Source: GWF2-43-63 sp964559205 (GTDB taxonomy: Bacteria; Bacteroidota; Bacteroidia; Bacteroidales; DTU049). Taken from it: 5,589 nt of DNA. Both the position numbers and the translations under genes were made by a program. The notes under the pieces are model-generated. The model was not told the origin of the DNA, did no database searches, and saw only the letters and a program-made list of their open reading frames with translations. Below, in pieces: positions 1-5,589 of this stretch. The number at the start of each line of letters is the position of its first letter. Position 1 is the first letter of the stretch. The stretch lies in the NCBI GenBank assembly GCA_964559205.1, contig CAZLHV010000211.1, positions 1 through 5,589 on the forward strand, read 5' to 3'.

Positions 1-1
1 A

Positions 2-1096
2 ACTAATGACAAAGTCAGCCAAACACACACAACGAAATTAGAGGAATTAAAATCCGAGTTGAAAATATTTTCAGGGGAAATATCTGGAATATTTCCTAAA
101 GATATCAATGGCAAATATGTTTTACCTACTGAACTGAATTTGCAATTGAAAGTTGGGGCTCAGGTAATGACATTAAAAAACAGTGCTGGGTATTTCAATG
201 GCAAAATTGGCAAAATTTCATCTTTGAGCGATGATAAGATTGTAGTAGATTTTAATAACCAATTAAAAGTCCAAATAGAAAAAACATCTTGGAATAACAT
301 TAAATACACGTGGAATAAAGATAAAAAGAAAATTGAAGAAGAAGTAATAGGGACGTTTACACAATTTCCAATAAGATTGGCTTGGGCTATTACTGTTCAC
401 AAAAGCCAAGGCCTTACTTTTGAAAACGTATATGCTGATTTAGGTTCAGCGTTTGAAGACGGTCAAGTTTACGTTGCACTTAGCCGTTGCACCTCATACA
501 ATGGTCTTGTATTGAAGTCTCAAATTAATCGTTCTAGAATAAAAACAAACTCAAAAGTAATTGAATTTGCAAAAACAGAAACACCTAGCAGTTTAATTGT
601 CCAAGAACTTAACACTGGGAAAGCTGACTTTTATTATAAAAAAGCACGTGAAGGACTTCATGAATTAAATTTAACAGAAACGTACAACCACTTCATCAAA
701 GCAATCAAGTTTAGAAATGACTTAGAAACTGATTTGTTTAAACGGTATTTTATTACAGTAGGTCAAAGGCTTGTATCGTTCAAAGAGAAGTACCCAGATG
801 CCTTACTAGAACTAAGGGAAAAAGAAAATGAAAATCAAGAACTAAGGGAAAAAATATCTAAACTTGAAGAAGATATATTATTCCACCAAAGCAAAAAACT
901 TGAGCAACTAAAAAGATTTCAATACTTTTTTAATAGAATAATAGACCTTGAGAAAAGTTGCGAAAATTTGAATTGCGAAAATTCATCAATGGCATCAGAA
1001 AAGGTTAAATTAGAAAAGAAAATAATTTCTCTTGAGGCAGAAGTCACTCGAATTAATAATTTGAAATGGTTCCAAAAACTATTTGGCAAAAAATAA
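2..1096 (+). CDS. Pif1/RecD-like SF1 helicase, C-terminal part (5' truncated by window edge)
   Basis: The frame is open from base 2, so the start lies upstream and the internal TTG at 59 is not a believable start. 364 residues are visible. They hold the C-terminal part of helicase domain 2 of a Pif1/RecD-like (UvrD_C_2) 5'-3' DNA helicase. Seen: the Pif1-type segment VGAQVM (about residues 51-56, nt 152-169), motif V-like LAWAITVHKSQGLTF (126-140, nt 377-421) and motif VI-like VYVALSRC (156-163, nt 467-490), whose Arg is expected to act in ATP hydrolysis. Walker A and B are outside the window. After the helicase core come a TPR-like helical hairpin (about 208-251), a long Glu/Lys-rich coiled coil (about 264-354) and a basic tail, WFQKLFGKK. 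The family unwinds DNA in replication, recombination or defence; the exact job here is unknown. The gene is AT-rich and sits 9 bases before the DUF4145 gene, so they are probably co-transcribed. Family assignment is firm; function is open. Confidence 0.88.
   Translation, partial: TNDKVSQTHTTKLEELKSELKIFSGEISGIFPKDINGKYVLPTELNLQLKVGAQVMTLKNSAGYFNGKIGKISSLSDDKIVVDFNNQLKVQIEKTSWNNIKYTWNKDKKKIEEEVIGTFTQFPIRLAWAITVHKSQGLTFENVYADLGSAFEDGQVYVALSRCTSYNGLVLKSQINRSRIKTNSKVIEFAKTETPSSLIVQELNTGKADFYYKKAREGLHELNLTETYNHFIKAIKFRNDLETDLFKRYFITVGQRLVSFKEKYPDALLELREKENENQELREKISKLEEDILFHQSKKLEQLKRFQYFFNRIIDLEKSCENLNCENSSMASEKVKLEKKIISLEAEVTRINNLKWFQKLFGKK
808..853 (+). repeat. Short direct repeat inside the helicase coiled coil
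   Basis: The 16-base string agaactaagggaaaaa occurs at 808-823 and again at 838-853, exactly 30 bases apart. The reading frame is kept and each copy encodes Glu-Leu-Arg-Glu-Lys. It looks like a small in-frame duplication of ten codons that has since diverged between the copies. It lies near the start of the coiled-coil region and may simply reflect growth of a low-complexity helix. Confidence 0.7.
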
Positions 1097-1105
1097 TGTT
1101 CACTT

Positions 1106-1762
1106 ATGACAAAAAAACAAATAACAGTCAATATTTACTGCAACACCTGCAAAATCCACACAAATCATGTGGTTTTATTTGAGCACTTACAGTCTGATAC
1201 AATTCAGAATAACGATGAAATGGAATCTGTATCAATCATGGGAGGCCAATCCATTTATGTACTTCAGTGTCCTGTATGCTCAGGAATAACAATTATGGAC
1301 AAATATTTAATGGAAGGGCATCGTGTGCCATTCATAAATTATTATCCTGAACGGCAAGAGTTTTTATATACAGAAAAACAATTTGATAATTTTCCCAAAG
1401 ACTTAAAAGTTGTGTATTCCGAAATGATTTCAACTGCAAACAAAAAGCTGAATCTTGCTTGTGCATCAATGATGCGTGCATTAATTGAAGGTATTTGCAA
1501 GAGCATGTCGGATGAGCAAAACTCCTTGAAAAAGCGACTTGATTTGCTTGTTAATGAGCGGATACTGTCTTCAACCACCGCAGAGGCATTACAGGCAAAC
1601 CGTTTTCTTGGAAACAGAGCTCTTCACTGTATTGAAAGACCATCTGATGAAGAATTAAAAGATGCAATAAGTATTCTTGAACACACAATTACAGAAATTT
1701 TCGAAATGCCTGGGAAAAAAGAAAAGTTGAGCAAGTTGATATCTGAAAAATTCAAAGACTGA
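1106..1762 (+). CDS. Zinc-ribbon plus DUF4145 domain protein
   Basis: 218-residue protein, probably cytoplasmic, with no signal peptide or membrane segment. The N-terminus has two CxxC pairs, Cys12/Cys15 and Cys55/Cys58, spaced like a zinc ribbon. The rest matches the DUF4145 pattern: a YYPERQ segment near 79-84, a helical stretch with NKKLNLACASMMRALIE (112-128), LKKRLDLLVNERIL (141-154) and the signature RFLGNRALH (166-174), followed by a predicted C-terminal helix. DUF4145 has no established biochemical activity; it is found alone and fused to nucleic-acid enzymes such as type I restriction HsdR subunits. The ATG at 1106 is chosen because it follows the helicase stop by 9 bases and keeps both cysteine pairs; no Shine-Dalgarno is visible. 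The gene shares AT-rich composition and strand with the helicase, which suggests a two-gene unit. A DNA- or protein-binding partner of the helicase is plausible but is inference only. Confidence 0.85.
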   Translation: MTKKQITVNIYCNTCKIHTNHVVLFEHLQSDTIQNNDEMESVSIMGGQSIYVLQCPVCSGITIMDKYLMEGHRVPFINYYPERQEFLYTEKQFDNFPKDLKVVYSEMISTANKKLNLACASMMRALIEGICKSMSDEQNSLKKRLDLLVNERILSSTTAEALQANRFLGNRALHCIERPSDEELKDAISILEHTITEIFEMPGKKEKLSKLISEKFKD

Positions 1763-1765
1763 ATC

Positions 1766-1794
1766 AAAGTTGTTTCCAAAACAACCTTGTTTTT
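1766..1794 (+). terminator. Rho-independent-like terminator after the DUF4145 gene
   Basis: GTTGTTT (1769-1775) and AAACAAC (1779-1785) form a perfect 7-bp stem with a 3-base loop. The stem can be extended past one mismatch by two A-T pairs (1766-1767 with 1787-1788). A five-T run follows at 1790-1794. It starts four bases after the DUF4145 stop, the expected place for the end of the helicase/DUF4145 transcript. The stem is A/T-rich and so weak, which limits confidence. Confidence 0.5.
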
Positions 1795-1818
1795 CCTCAA
1801 TATATTCCAATACAGTGG

Positions 1819-1826
1819 TATTTTTG
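1819..1826 (+). promoter_or_regulatory. Bacteroidota-type -7 promoter element (TAnnTTTG)
   Basis: TATTTTTG matches the Bacteroidota -7 consensus TAnnTTTG exactly and lies 13 bases before the ATG of the small membrane protein gene, implying a very short leader. No clear TTTG -33 element is seen 19-21 bases upstream, and the region is T-rich, so a chance match is quite possible. Together with the hairpin upstream it suggests that the small gene has its own promoter. Confidence 0.3.
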
Positions 1827-1839
1827 AATAAAAAACACC

Positions 1840-2022
1840 ATGAAAACATTTATTGCAGTTGTTTTGATTGTTGTGGGCATTGTAACATTGGCCAATTATC
1901 CGAATCTGGGGAAAAATGGGGCTGAAACTGCCGGAGCGGTCTTTGGGGTGCTGATTGTTACTTTTTTGCCGGCAATCCTATTCATTCGCAGCGAAAGCAA
2001 AAAGAAAGACCCCAAAAACTAA
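1840..2022 (+). CDS. Small two-helix membrane protein, unknown function
   Basis: 60-residue protein that I do not recognise. It has two hydrophobic segments, about residues 4-19 and 31-50, separated by a short polar, Gly-rich loop (PNLGKNGAETAG). The tail is basic (RSESKKKDPKN), which by the positive-inside rule puts the C-terminus, and probably the N-terminus, in the cytoplasm. The first segment could be mistaken for a signal peptide, but the second makes a hairpin membrane protein more likely. The ATG at 1840 is the only sensible start; no Shine-Dalgarno precedes it. The gene follows a terminator-like hairpin and a TAnnTTTG element, and ends 26 bases from the convergent transporter gene. 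Its composition is intermediate between the AT-rich left side and the right side. It is likely real, given its coherent two-helix pattern, but no function can be given. Confidence 0.65.
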   Translation: MKTFIAVVLIVVGIVTLANYPNLGKNGAETAGAVFGVLIVTFLPAILFIRSESKKKDPKN

Positions 2023-2048
2023 CTCCCCATAATCAAGCATCATCTCCC

Positions 2049-3314
2049 CTACCCAACATCATCGCCTTGGCGGGTGATGAGCAGCGACAGGAGCAAACCG
2101 GCGAGCATGAGGGCGGCTGAAATGACAAAGGCCATCGGGGCGGCCTGTGCCGGTGCATGATCTTTCAGCAATGCCAGCAGCTGTGGTCCCGTGATGCCGG
2201 CCAGCGACCAGGCCGTAAGGATCGCACCATACAAAGCCGGCATGAGCCTGCTGCCAAACATGTCGCGTACAAACGAAGGCATGGTGCCAAATCCTCCGCC
2301 ATAGCCCAACAACACCAACGAAACCAGCGCTGCAAAGACGTAGGGATTGGAAACAAACAGCAACGAAACAAACACCAGCAACTGAATGAACAAGATCAGC
2401 CGAAACGTCTGTACACGCCCGATGCGGTCGGACACGGCGCCCCAGAAGATCCGGCCCAAGCCGTTGAAAACGGCACTGATGGCGATCAGCGTTGCACCGA
2501 CCGAAGCCAGCCATGCTTTCTGCAAAGCCGTTTCGGGATCATACTGTGCCCACAAATCCTGCATCAGGGGCGATTGAAAGCCAATGAACATGATGCCTGC
2601 CGACACATTGATGAACAACAAAAGCCACATGACCATGAAATTTCGCGAACCCAGGCTTTTGCGAACCTCCATGCGGCCGGGCTGCTGTGCTGAACCATTG
2701 TTTTGCGGCTCCATTTGTTCAGGGGGCATTTGAATCAAGGCCGCCGAGAGCAGACCCGGAACAGCAATGGCAGCGGCAAGCCATAAAAAAGCGTGAGGCA
2801 ACACGCCATTTGTATATTGCATGATGACCGGCGCAAGCCATTTCGACATCAGCAGTGCACCAAAACCAAAACCCATCACCACCATCCCTGTGATGAGACC
2901 CTGACGCTTCGGAAACCAGCGGGCGGCCGTAACCACCGGCGTTACATAGCTCAAGCCTATTCCGCTGCCACCAACAACGCCATAGCCAAGAATGAGCAGC
3001 CACAACCATTGTTTGTGCAATGCCACAGCGCCCAGCACAAAACCGAAGCTATAGAGCAGCACCCCAAGCAAAGCCATCCGGCGCGGGCCAAACCGCATCA
3101 TGCGCGGACCACCAAAGGCTGCTGCCAGACCAAGAAATGCAATGTTCAAACTGAAAGCCCATGCCACGCCCGACTGCGTCCAGCCCGTGGTTCGGGTAAT
3201 GATATCCTGAAAATAGCTCCAGGCATAGGTGGTTCCCAGCATCATCATCAGCAGGGTGCCGGCAAAGGCCACCGTCAGGCCACGGCTACGATTTACAGTG
3301 AGCTTTGCATCCAT
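2049..3314 (-). CDS. MFS transporter, oxalate/formate antiporter (OFA)-like
   Basis: 421-residue inner-membrane transporter of normal MFS length with about twelve hydrophobic helices in two groups of six. A polar loop (about 194-222, rich in Gln, Pro and Glu) separates the halves. OFA-like signs are TTYAWSYFQDI in helix 1, and GIGLSYVTPVVTAARWFPKR followed by QGLITGMVVMGFG across helices 4-5. MFS loop motifs appear as GGPRMMRFGPRR after helix 2 and GAVSDRIGR after helix 8. The family exchanges or imports small carboxylates. The substrate here is unknown: helix 11 (about 358-378) carries no lysine, unlike Lys355 of OxlT, so oxalate is not implied. I chose the ATG at 3314; a TTG at 3341 would add nine residues with no family support. 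The start lies 22 bases inside the end of the upstream PLP-enzyme gene, so translation is probably coupled. No terminator is visible in the 26-base gap after its stop. Confidence 0.88.
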   Translation of the reverse strand: MDAKLTVNRSRGLTVAFAGTLLMMMLGTTYAWSYFQDIITRTTGWTQSGVAWAFSLNIAFLGLAAAFGGPRMMRFGPRRMALLGVLLYSFGFVLGAVALHKQWLWLLILGYGVVGGSGIGLSYVTPVVTAARWFPKRQGLITGMVVMGFGFGALLMSKWLAPVIMQYTNGVLPHAFLWLAAAIAVPGLLSAALIQMPPEQMEPQNNGSAQQPGRMEVRKSLGSRNFMVMWLLLFINVSAGIMFIGFQSPLMQDLWAQYDPETALQKAWLASVGATLIAISAVFNGLGRIFWGAVSDRIGRVQTFRLILFIQLLVFVSLLFVSNPYVFAALVSLVLLGYGGGFGTMPSFVRDMFGSRLMPALYGAILTAWSLAGITGPQLLALLKDHAPAQAAPMAFVISAALMLAGLLLSLLITRQGDDVG

Positions 3315-4369
3315 TGATCCGGGTTTTGGGTTACAAGACAACTGTGCACCGGAAGAATTCCCAGCGTATCACCCACACGAAAACGCCTGAAAAAATCAGC
3401 CGTAACCCGCAGCATGCCATGCTCCTGTGACAGACGATCGACATAAGACCCCTCTATGAGATCACCCATGCCATCCTGATTCAGCATGACCAGAGCGCCA
3501 TAGCCGGTCCGGCCGTCAGGCATGATGCAGGATTCTTTCGATAGATGAATGGAACCTGCATGCACTAGGGCTTCGTTCCGCTCAGGATACAAACTGAGAA
3601 TGCAGGTCTTCAAAGCCAGGGCAATGTTTTCGGTGAGGCAAGTACCCAGCGCAACCTGCATCATATCGTAATACACAAAATTTCCCGGTCGCAATTCGTT
3701 CACTCCATGCAGCATTTCGCTGGTATAAACGGGCAGCGAAGGCGTATCGCCAATGCTCAAACAACAAGCATGTCCGGTTTCGGATTCGATAAACGTTTTT
3801 AATGATCGTAGTTTTGAAAGCGAGCTAAGGTTGATGTCTTTTATTTCCTGAGTAGAAGAAGCATGGTAGGTGTGTCCAAAATGGCTCATGATTCCGCCGA
3901 AATGATGTTTTTCAGTTTCTTTAATCATGGTCATCAGGGCAAGAAACGATGCATGTTTTTCGGCATGGATTCCTGCACGGCCATATCCTGCATCGGCTTT
4001 GAGATAAAACGATACCGGATGCTCCAGTTGTTGCAGTGCTGTTTCAAGTGCCTCTGCATGGTCGGTCATCAAATGCAGCCGGATGTTTTTTGCCAGGTCG
4101 TTGTAAAGGGATATCGCATGAACATTGAGTGGCATTGCAATCAGGATGTCGGTCCAGCCGGCTTCGGCAAAATACTGCGCCATTGGCAGCGATGAAACGG
4201 TGATTTTTGTAATGCCATGATGACGAAACAGCTCGCCTGTAAGCGTTGATCGGTGCGTTTTAAAATGAGGTCTGAAAGAAACATTCTGAAAGCGGCTGTC
4301 ACTGAAAACAGCGTCCAGATTCGCCTTCACGCGTGCATAATCAATAACGATTTCAGGATAAGCCCCCAT
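3293..4369 (-). CDS. D-threonine aldolase / D-serine dehydratase-like PLP enzyme (alanine racemase-like fold)
   Basis: 358-residue, probably cytoplasmic, fold-type III PLP enzyme. The N-terminal alanine racemase-like barrel has RPHFKTHR (33-40), where Lys37 is the expected PLP Schiff-base lysine. It is followed by DAGYGRAGI (126-134), a Gly-rich phosphate-binding SIGDTPS (205-211) and RPGNFVYYD (227-235). The C-terminal domain has the SQEHG motif (314-318) and PVHSC (340-344); in D-serine dehydratases of this family the His and Cys of HxC bind the catalytic metal, here His342 and Cys344. Family members either cleave D-threonine to glycine and acetaldehyde or deaminate D-serine to pyruvate; sequence alone does not separate these. 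The ATG at 4369 is well placed, since an in-frame TGA lies three codons upstream. The gene overlaps the transporter gene by 22 bases. Codon use is like the rest of the right-hand block. Confidence 0.88.
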   Translation of the reverse strand: MGAYPEIVIDYARVKANLDAVFSDSRFQNVSFRPHFKTHRSTLTGELFRHHGITKITVSSLPMAQYFAEAGWTDILIAMPLNVHAISLYNDLAKNIRLHLMTDHAEALETALQQLEHPVSFYLKADAGYGRAGIHAEKHASFLALMTMIKETEKHHFGGIMSHFGHTYHASSTQEIKDINLSSLSKLRSLKTFIESETGHACCLSIGDTPSLPVYTSEMLHGVNELRPGNFVYYDMMQVALGTCLTENIALALKTCILSLYPERNEALVHAGSIHLSKESCIMPDGRTGYGALVMLNQDGMGDLIEGSYVDRLSQEHGMLRVTADFFRRFRVGDTLGILPVHSCLVTQNPDQWMQSSL

Positions 4370-4495
4370 GGTTTCTAATCAAAATGAGTTCTAACGATCA
4401 ATCAGGCATCAACGCTAACACCGCACAGGGTGCGACCTCCATCACAAGCTCCGGTGTTCATGCATGATCATCCGTCACGGTCTTGCTGAACACGA
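4370..4495 (-). other. Intergenic spacer between peptidase and PLP-enzyme genes
   Basis: 126 bases without a gene. It holds a 7-bp inverted repeat, GTGTTCA (4454-4460) and TGAACAC (4487-4493), with a 26-base loop that contains the palindrome ATGATCAT (4464-4471). It also holds a compact hairpin, CGCAC-AGG-GTGCG (4422-4434). Neither is followed by a T-run on the minus strand, so neither is a standard Rho-independent terminator. A near-match to the Bacteroidota -7 box, TCATTTTG (minus strand, 4387-4380), lies 10 bases before the PLP-enzyme start, with a GTTG 22 bases further upstream. A promoter here is possible but weakly supported. Confidence 0.35.
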
Positions 4496-5589
4496 TTATT
4501 TCACAATCTTCATTTCATCGATCAGATATCCGGCCCCGGCAAATTTATCGATGACCCAAAGGCAATAGCGGATATCGAGTGAAATGTTGCGGCACTTGTT
4601 CGGATCGAACATCAAATCGCTCATGGTGCCTTCCCACACGCGGTCGAAGTTGATTCCGATCAGTTCACCTTTGGCATTGAGCACCGGGCTTCCGCTGTTT
4701 CCGCCGGTGGTATGATTGGTGGCAATGAATCCCGTGTGCAGGGTGCCGTCGGCATCGATGTAGCGGCCATAATCTTTACGTTGTACCAAATCCTTGAGCT
4801 TTTGATCCACGCCATAATCATCAACCGATGGATCTTCTTTTTCCAGAATGCCATCGATGGTGGTGAAATGTTTGTAATAGACTCCGTCGGCAGGTTCAAA
4901 GCCTTTCACTTTTCCGTACGACACACGCAGGGTGCTGTTGGCATCGGGATACATGCGTGGCAGGAATTTCATGTCAAGCTGCAGTCCCACATAAATGCGG
5001 TAAAGACTGTCGAGACCGGCCCTGTAACGAGCCTGACCCGGATCGATTTTATCGAAATACAAGGCATAAAACTGCGAAGAAAGCTGATAGAGCGGATCCG
5101 ATGCAATCGCTTTCTTGATTTTTTTGGGTTTAATGAGTAAAAACGCTTTCACTTTTTCGAGTGAAACAAAATGACTGTTGCCGTACGCATGATTCATGGC
5201 AGCTGTCCAGTCGCCATTGAAGCGGGTTTTAAGCGTTTTGTAGTATTCGGGCAGAAACGCATCGCCCATGCCTTCGAGCATCGGCATCATTTGTATGGCA
5301 ATTTCGCGGTCAATATCGATCAGATATCCTTTGAAAAAGCCTTCGGCCGATTTGAGCAGCTTTTCGCGCATCGAAGGAAGCTTGGTTGAGGCCGGATCGC
5401 TCATGCACTCATTGACGTATTCGGTAAAGCCGTACGCATACCTGATGGCTTCGACGCTGTGCGGGCCTTCGAAAAAATAATTCACCGCTGCCGAATATGG
5501 CTTGTACTGTGCATATGCAGCATTGATGGCGCTGACCACATCGCCGTATTTTTTCCACAGTTCAGGGTTTTTACGCAATGATTCCGTAA
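4496..5589 (-). CDS. S46 family dipeptidyl-peptidase, DPP11-like (Asp/Glu-specific), C-terminal half
   Basis: The frame stays open to the window edge, so the gene is 5' truncated; the TTG at 5578 is not the real start. About 363 residues are visible of a family usually near 700-720. S46 peptidases are periplasmic serine exopeptidases that release N-terminal dipeptides. Visible: family-typical TLRVSYGKVKGF, the serine motif TTGGNSGSPV with the catalytic Ser codon at 4694-4696, then INFDRVWEG and the conserved SLDIRYCLWVIDK near the C-terminus. The Arg in FDR (codon 4640-4642) is 18 residues after the catalytic Ser, the same spacing as Ser655 and Arg673 of Porphyromonas gingivalis DPP11; that Arg sets preference for Asp/Glu at P1, whereas DPP7 has Gly. 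The catalytic His and Asp and the signal peptide are outside the window. Family assignment is very secure; the DPP11 subtype rests on one residue and its context. Confidence 0.93.
   Translation of the reverse strand, partial: TESLRKNPELWKKYGDVVSAINAAYAQYKPYSAAVNYFFEGPHSVEAIRYAYGFTEYVNECMSDPASTKLPSMREKLLKSAEGFFKGYLIDIDREIAIQMMPMLEGMGDAFLPEYYKTLKTRFNGDWTAAMNHAYGNSHFVSLEKVKAFLLIKPKKIKKAIASDPLYQLSSQFYALYFDKIDPGQARYRAGLDSLYRIYVGLQLDMKFLPRMYPDANSTLRVSYGKVKGFEPADGVYYKHFTTIDGILEKEDPSVDDYGVDQKLKDLVQRKDYGRYIDADGTLHTGFIATNHTTGGNSGSPVLNAKGELIGINFDRVWEGTMSDLMFDPNKCRNISLDIRYCLWVIDKFAGAGYLIDEMKIVK

Noticed and set aside
59..61. TTG at 59 as the start of the helicase gene
   Set aside because: The frame is open to the window edge, and residues before it continue the Pif1-like sequence; a start here would also leave a helicase without ATP-binding motifs.
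2023..2048. Bidirectional terminator in the 26-base convergent gap
   Set aside because: No inverted repeat with a flanking T-run can be drawn in this stretch on either strand.
2157..2693. 178-codon open frame on the plus strand, antisense to the transporter gene
   Set aside because: The product is rich in Gln, His, Arg and Lys with no domain pattern. It is the mirror of a hydrophobic transporter in high-G+C codons, and the minus-strand frame clearly encodes MFS helices.
2793..3317. 174-codon open frame on the plus strand, antisense to the transporter gene
   Set aside because: Same low-complexity His/Gln/Thr-rich composition and no recognisable family; an antisense shadow of the transporter.
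3339..3341. TTG at 3341 as the transporter start
   Set aside because: The ATG at 3314 gives a normal MFS N-terminus; the extra nine residues are polar, Pro-rich and unlike the family, and would increase the overlap with the upstream gene.
3863..4195. 110-codon plus-strand frame inside the PLP-enzyme gene
   Set aside because: It is Cys/Met/His-rich without domain features and lies opposite conserved catalytic motifs of the minus-strand gene.
1..5589. tRNA, rRNA, CRISPR array, transposase, integrase or attachment-site repeats
   Set aside because: I looked for these on both strands and saw no cloverleaf-like element, regularly spaced repeat array, recombinase motif or long flanking direct repeat.

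Overview
The window looks like a piece of a Bacteroidota (Bacteroidetes) chromosome. Three things suggest this. There is an S46 dipeptidyl-peptidase of the DPP11 type, a family well known in this phylum. None of the four visible starts has a clear Shine-Dalgarno sequence, which is common in this phylum. A TAnnTTTG promoter-like element precedes one gene. This is inference from gene content; no rRNA or other marker gene is present.

The left part (1 to about 1762, plus strand) is visibly AT-rich: three 60-base lines counted by hand gave 27-43% G+C. It holds two tightly spaced genes. The first is the 3' part of a Pif1/RecD-like SF1 helicase, whose 5' end and ATP-binding motifs lie outside the window; it carries an unusual C-terminal TPR-like and coiled-coil extension. 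Nine bases later comes a complete gene for a zinc-ribbon plus DUF4145 protein. A small hairpin followed by a T-run closes this pair. A helicase next to a DUF4145 protein in DNA of distinct composition resembles accessory or defence-type cargo, but no such system can be named from this window.

The middle (about 1763-2048) is a junction. It holds the terminator-like hairpin, a promoter-like element, and a 60-residue protein with two membrane segments. That gene runs convergently into the minus-strand block.

The right part (2049-5589, minus strand) has higher G+C (37-65% in sampled lines) and reads as ordinary metabolic chromosome. In transcription order, right to left, it holds three genes. 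First is the C-terminal half of a DPP11-like S46 peptidase, truncated by the window edge. Next, after a 126-base gap, is a fold-type III PLP enzyme of the D-threonine aldolase / D-serine dehydratase family. Last is a 12-helix MFS transporter of the oxalate/formate antiporter (OFA) type. The enzyme and transporter genes overlap by 22 bases and are very likely co-transcribed and translationally coupled, so the transporter may move the enzyme's substrate or product. The peptidase releases dipeptides in the periplasm and may simply be an unrelated neighbour.
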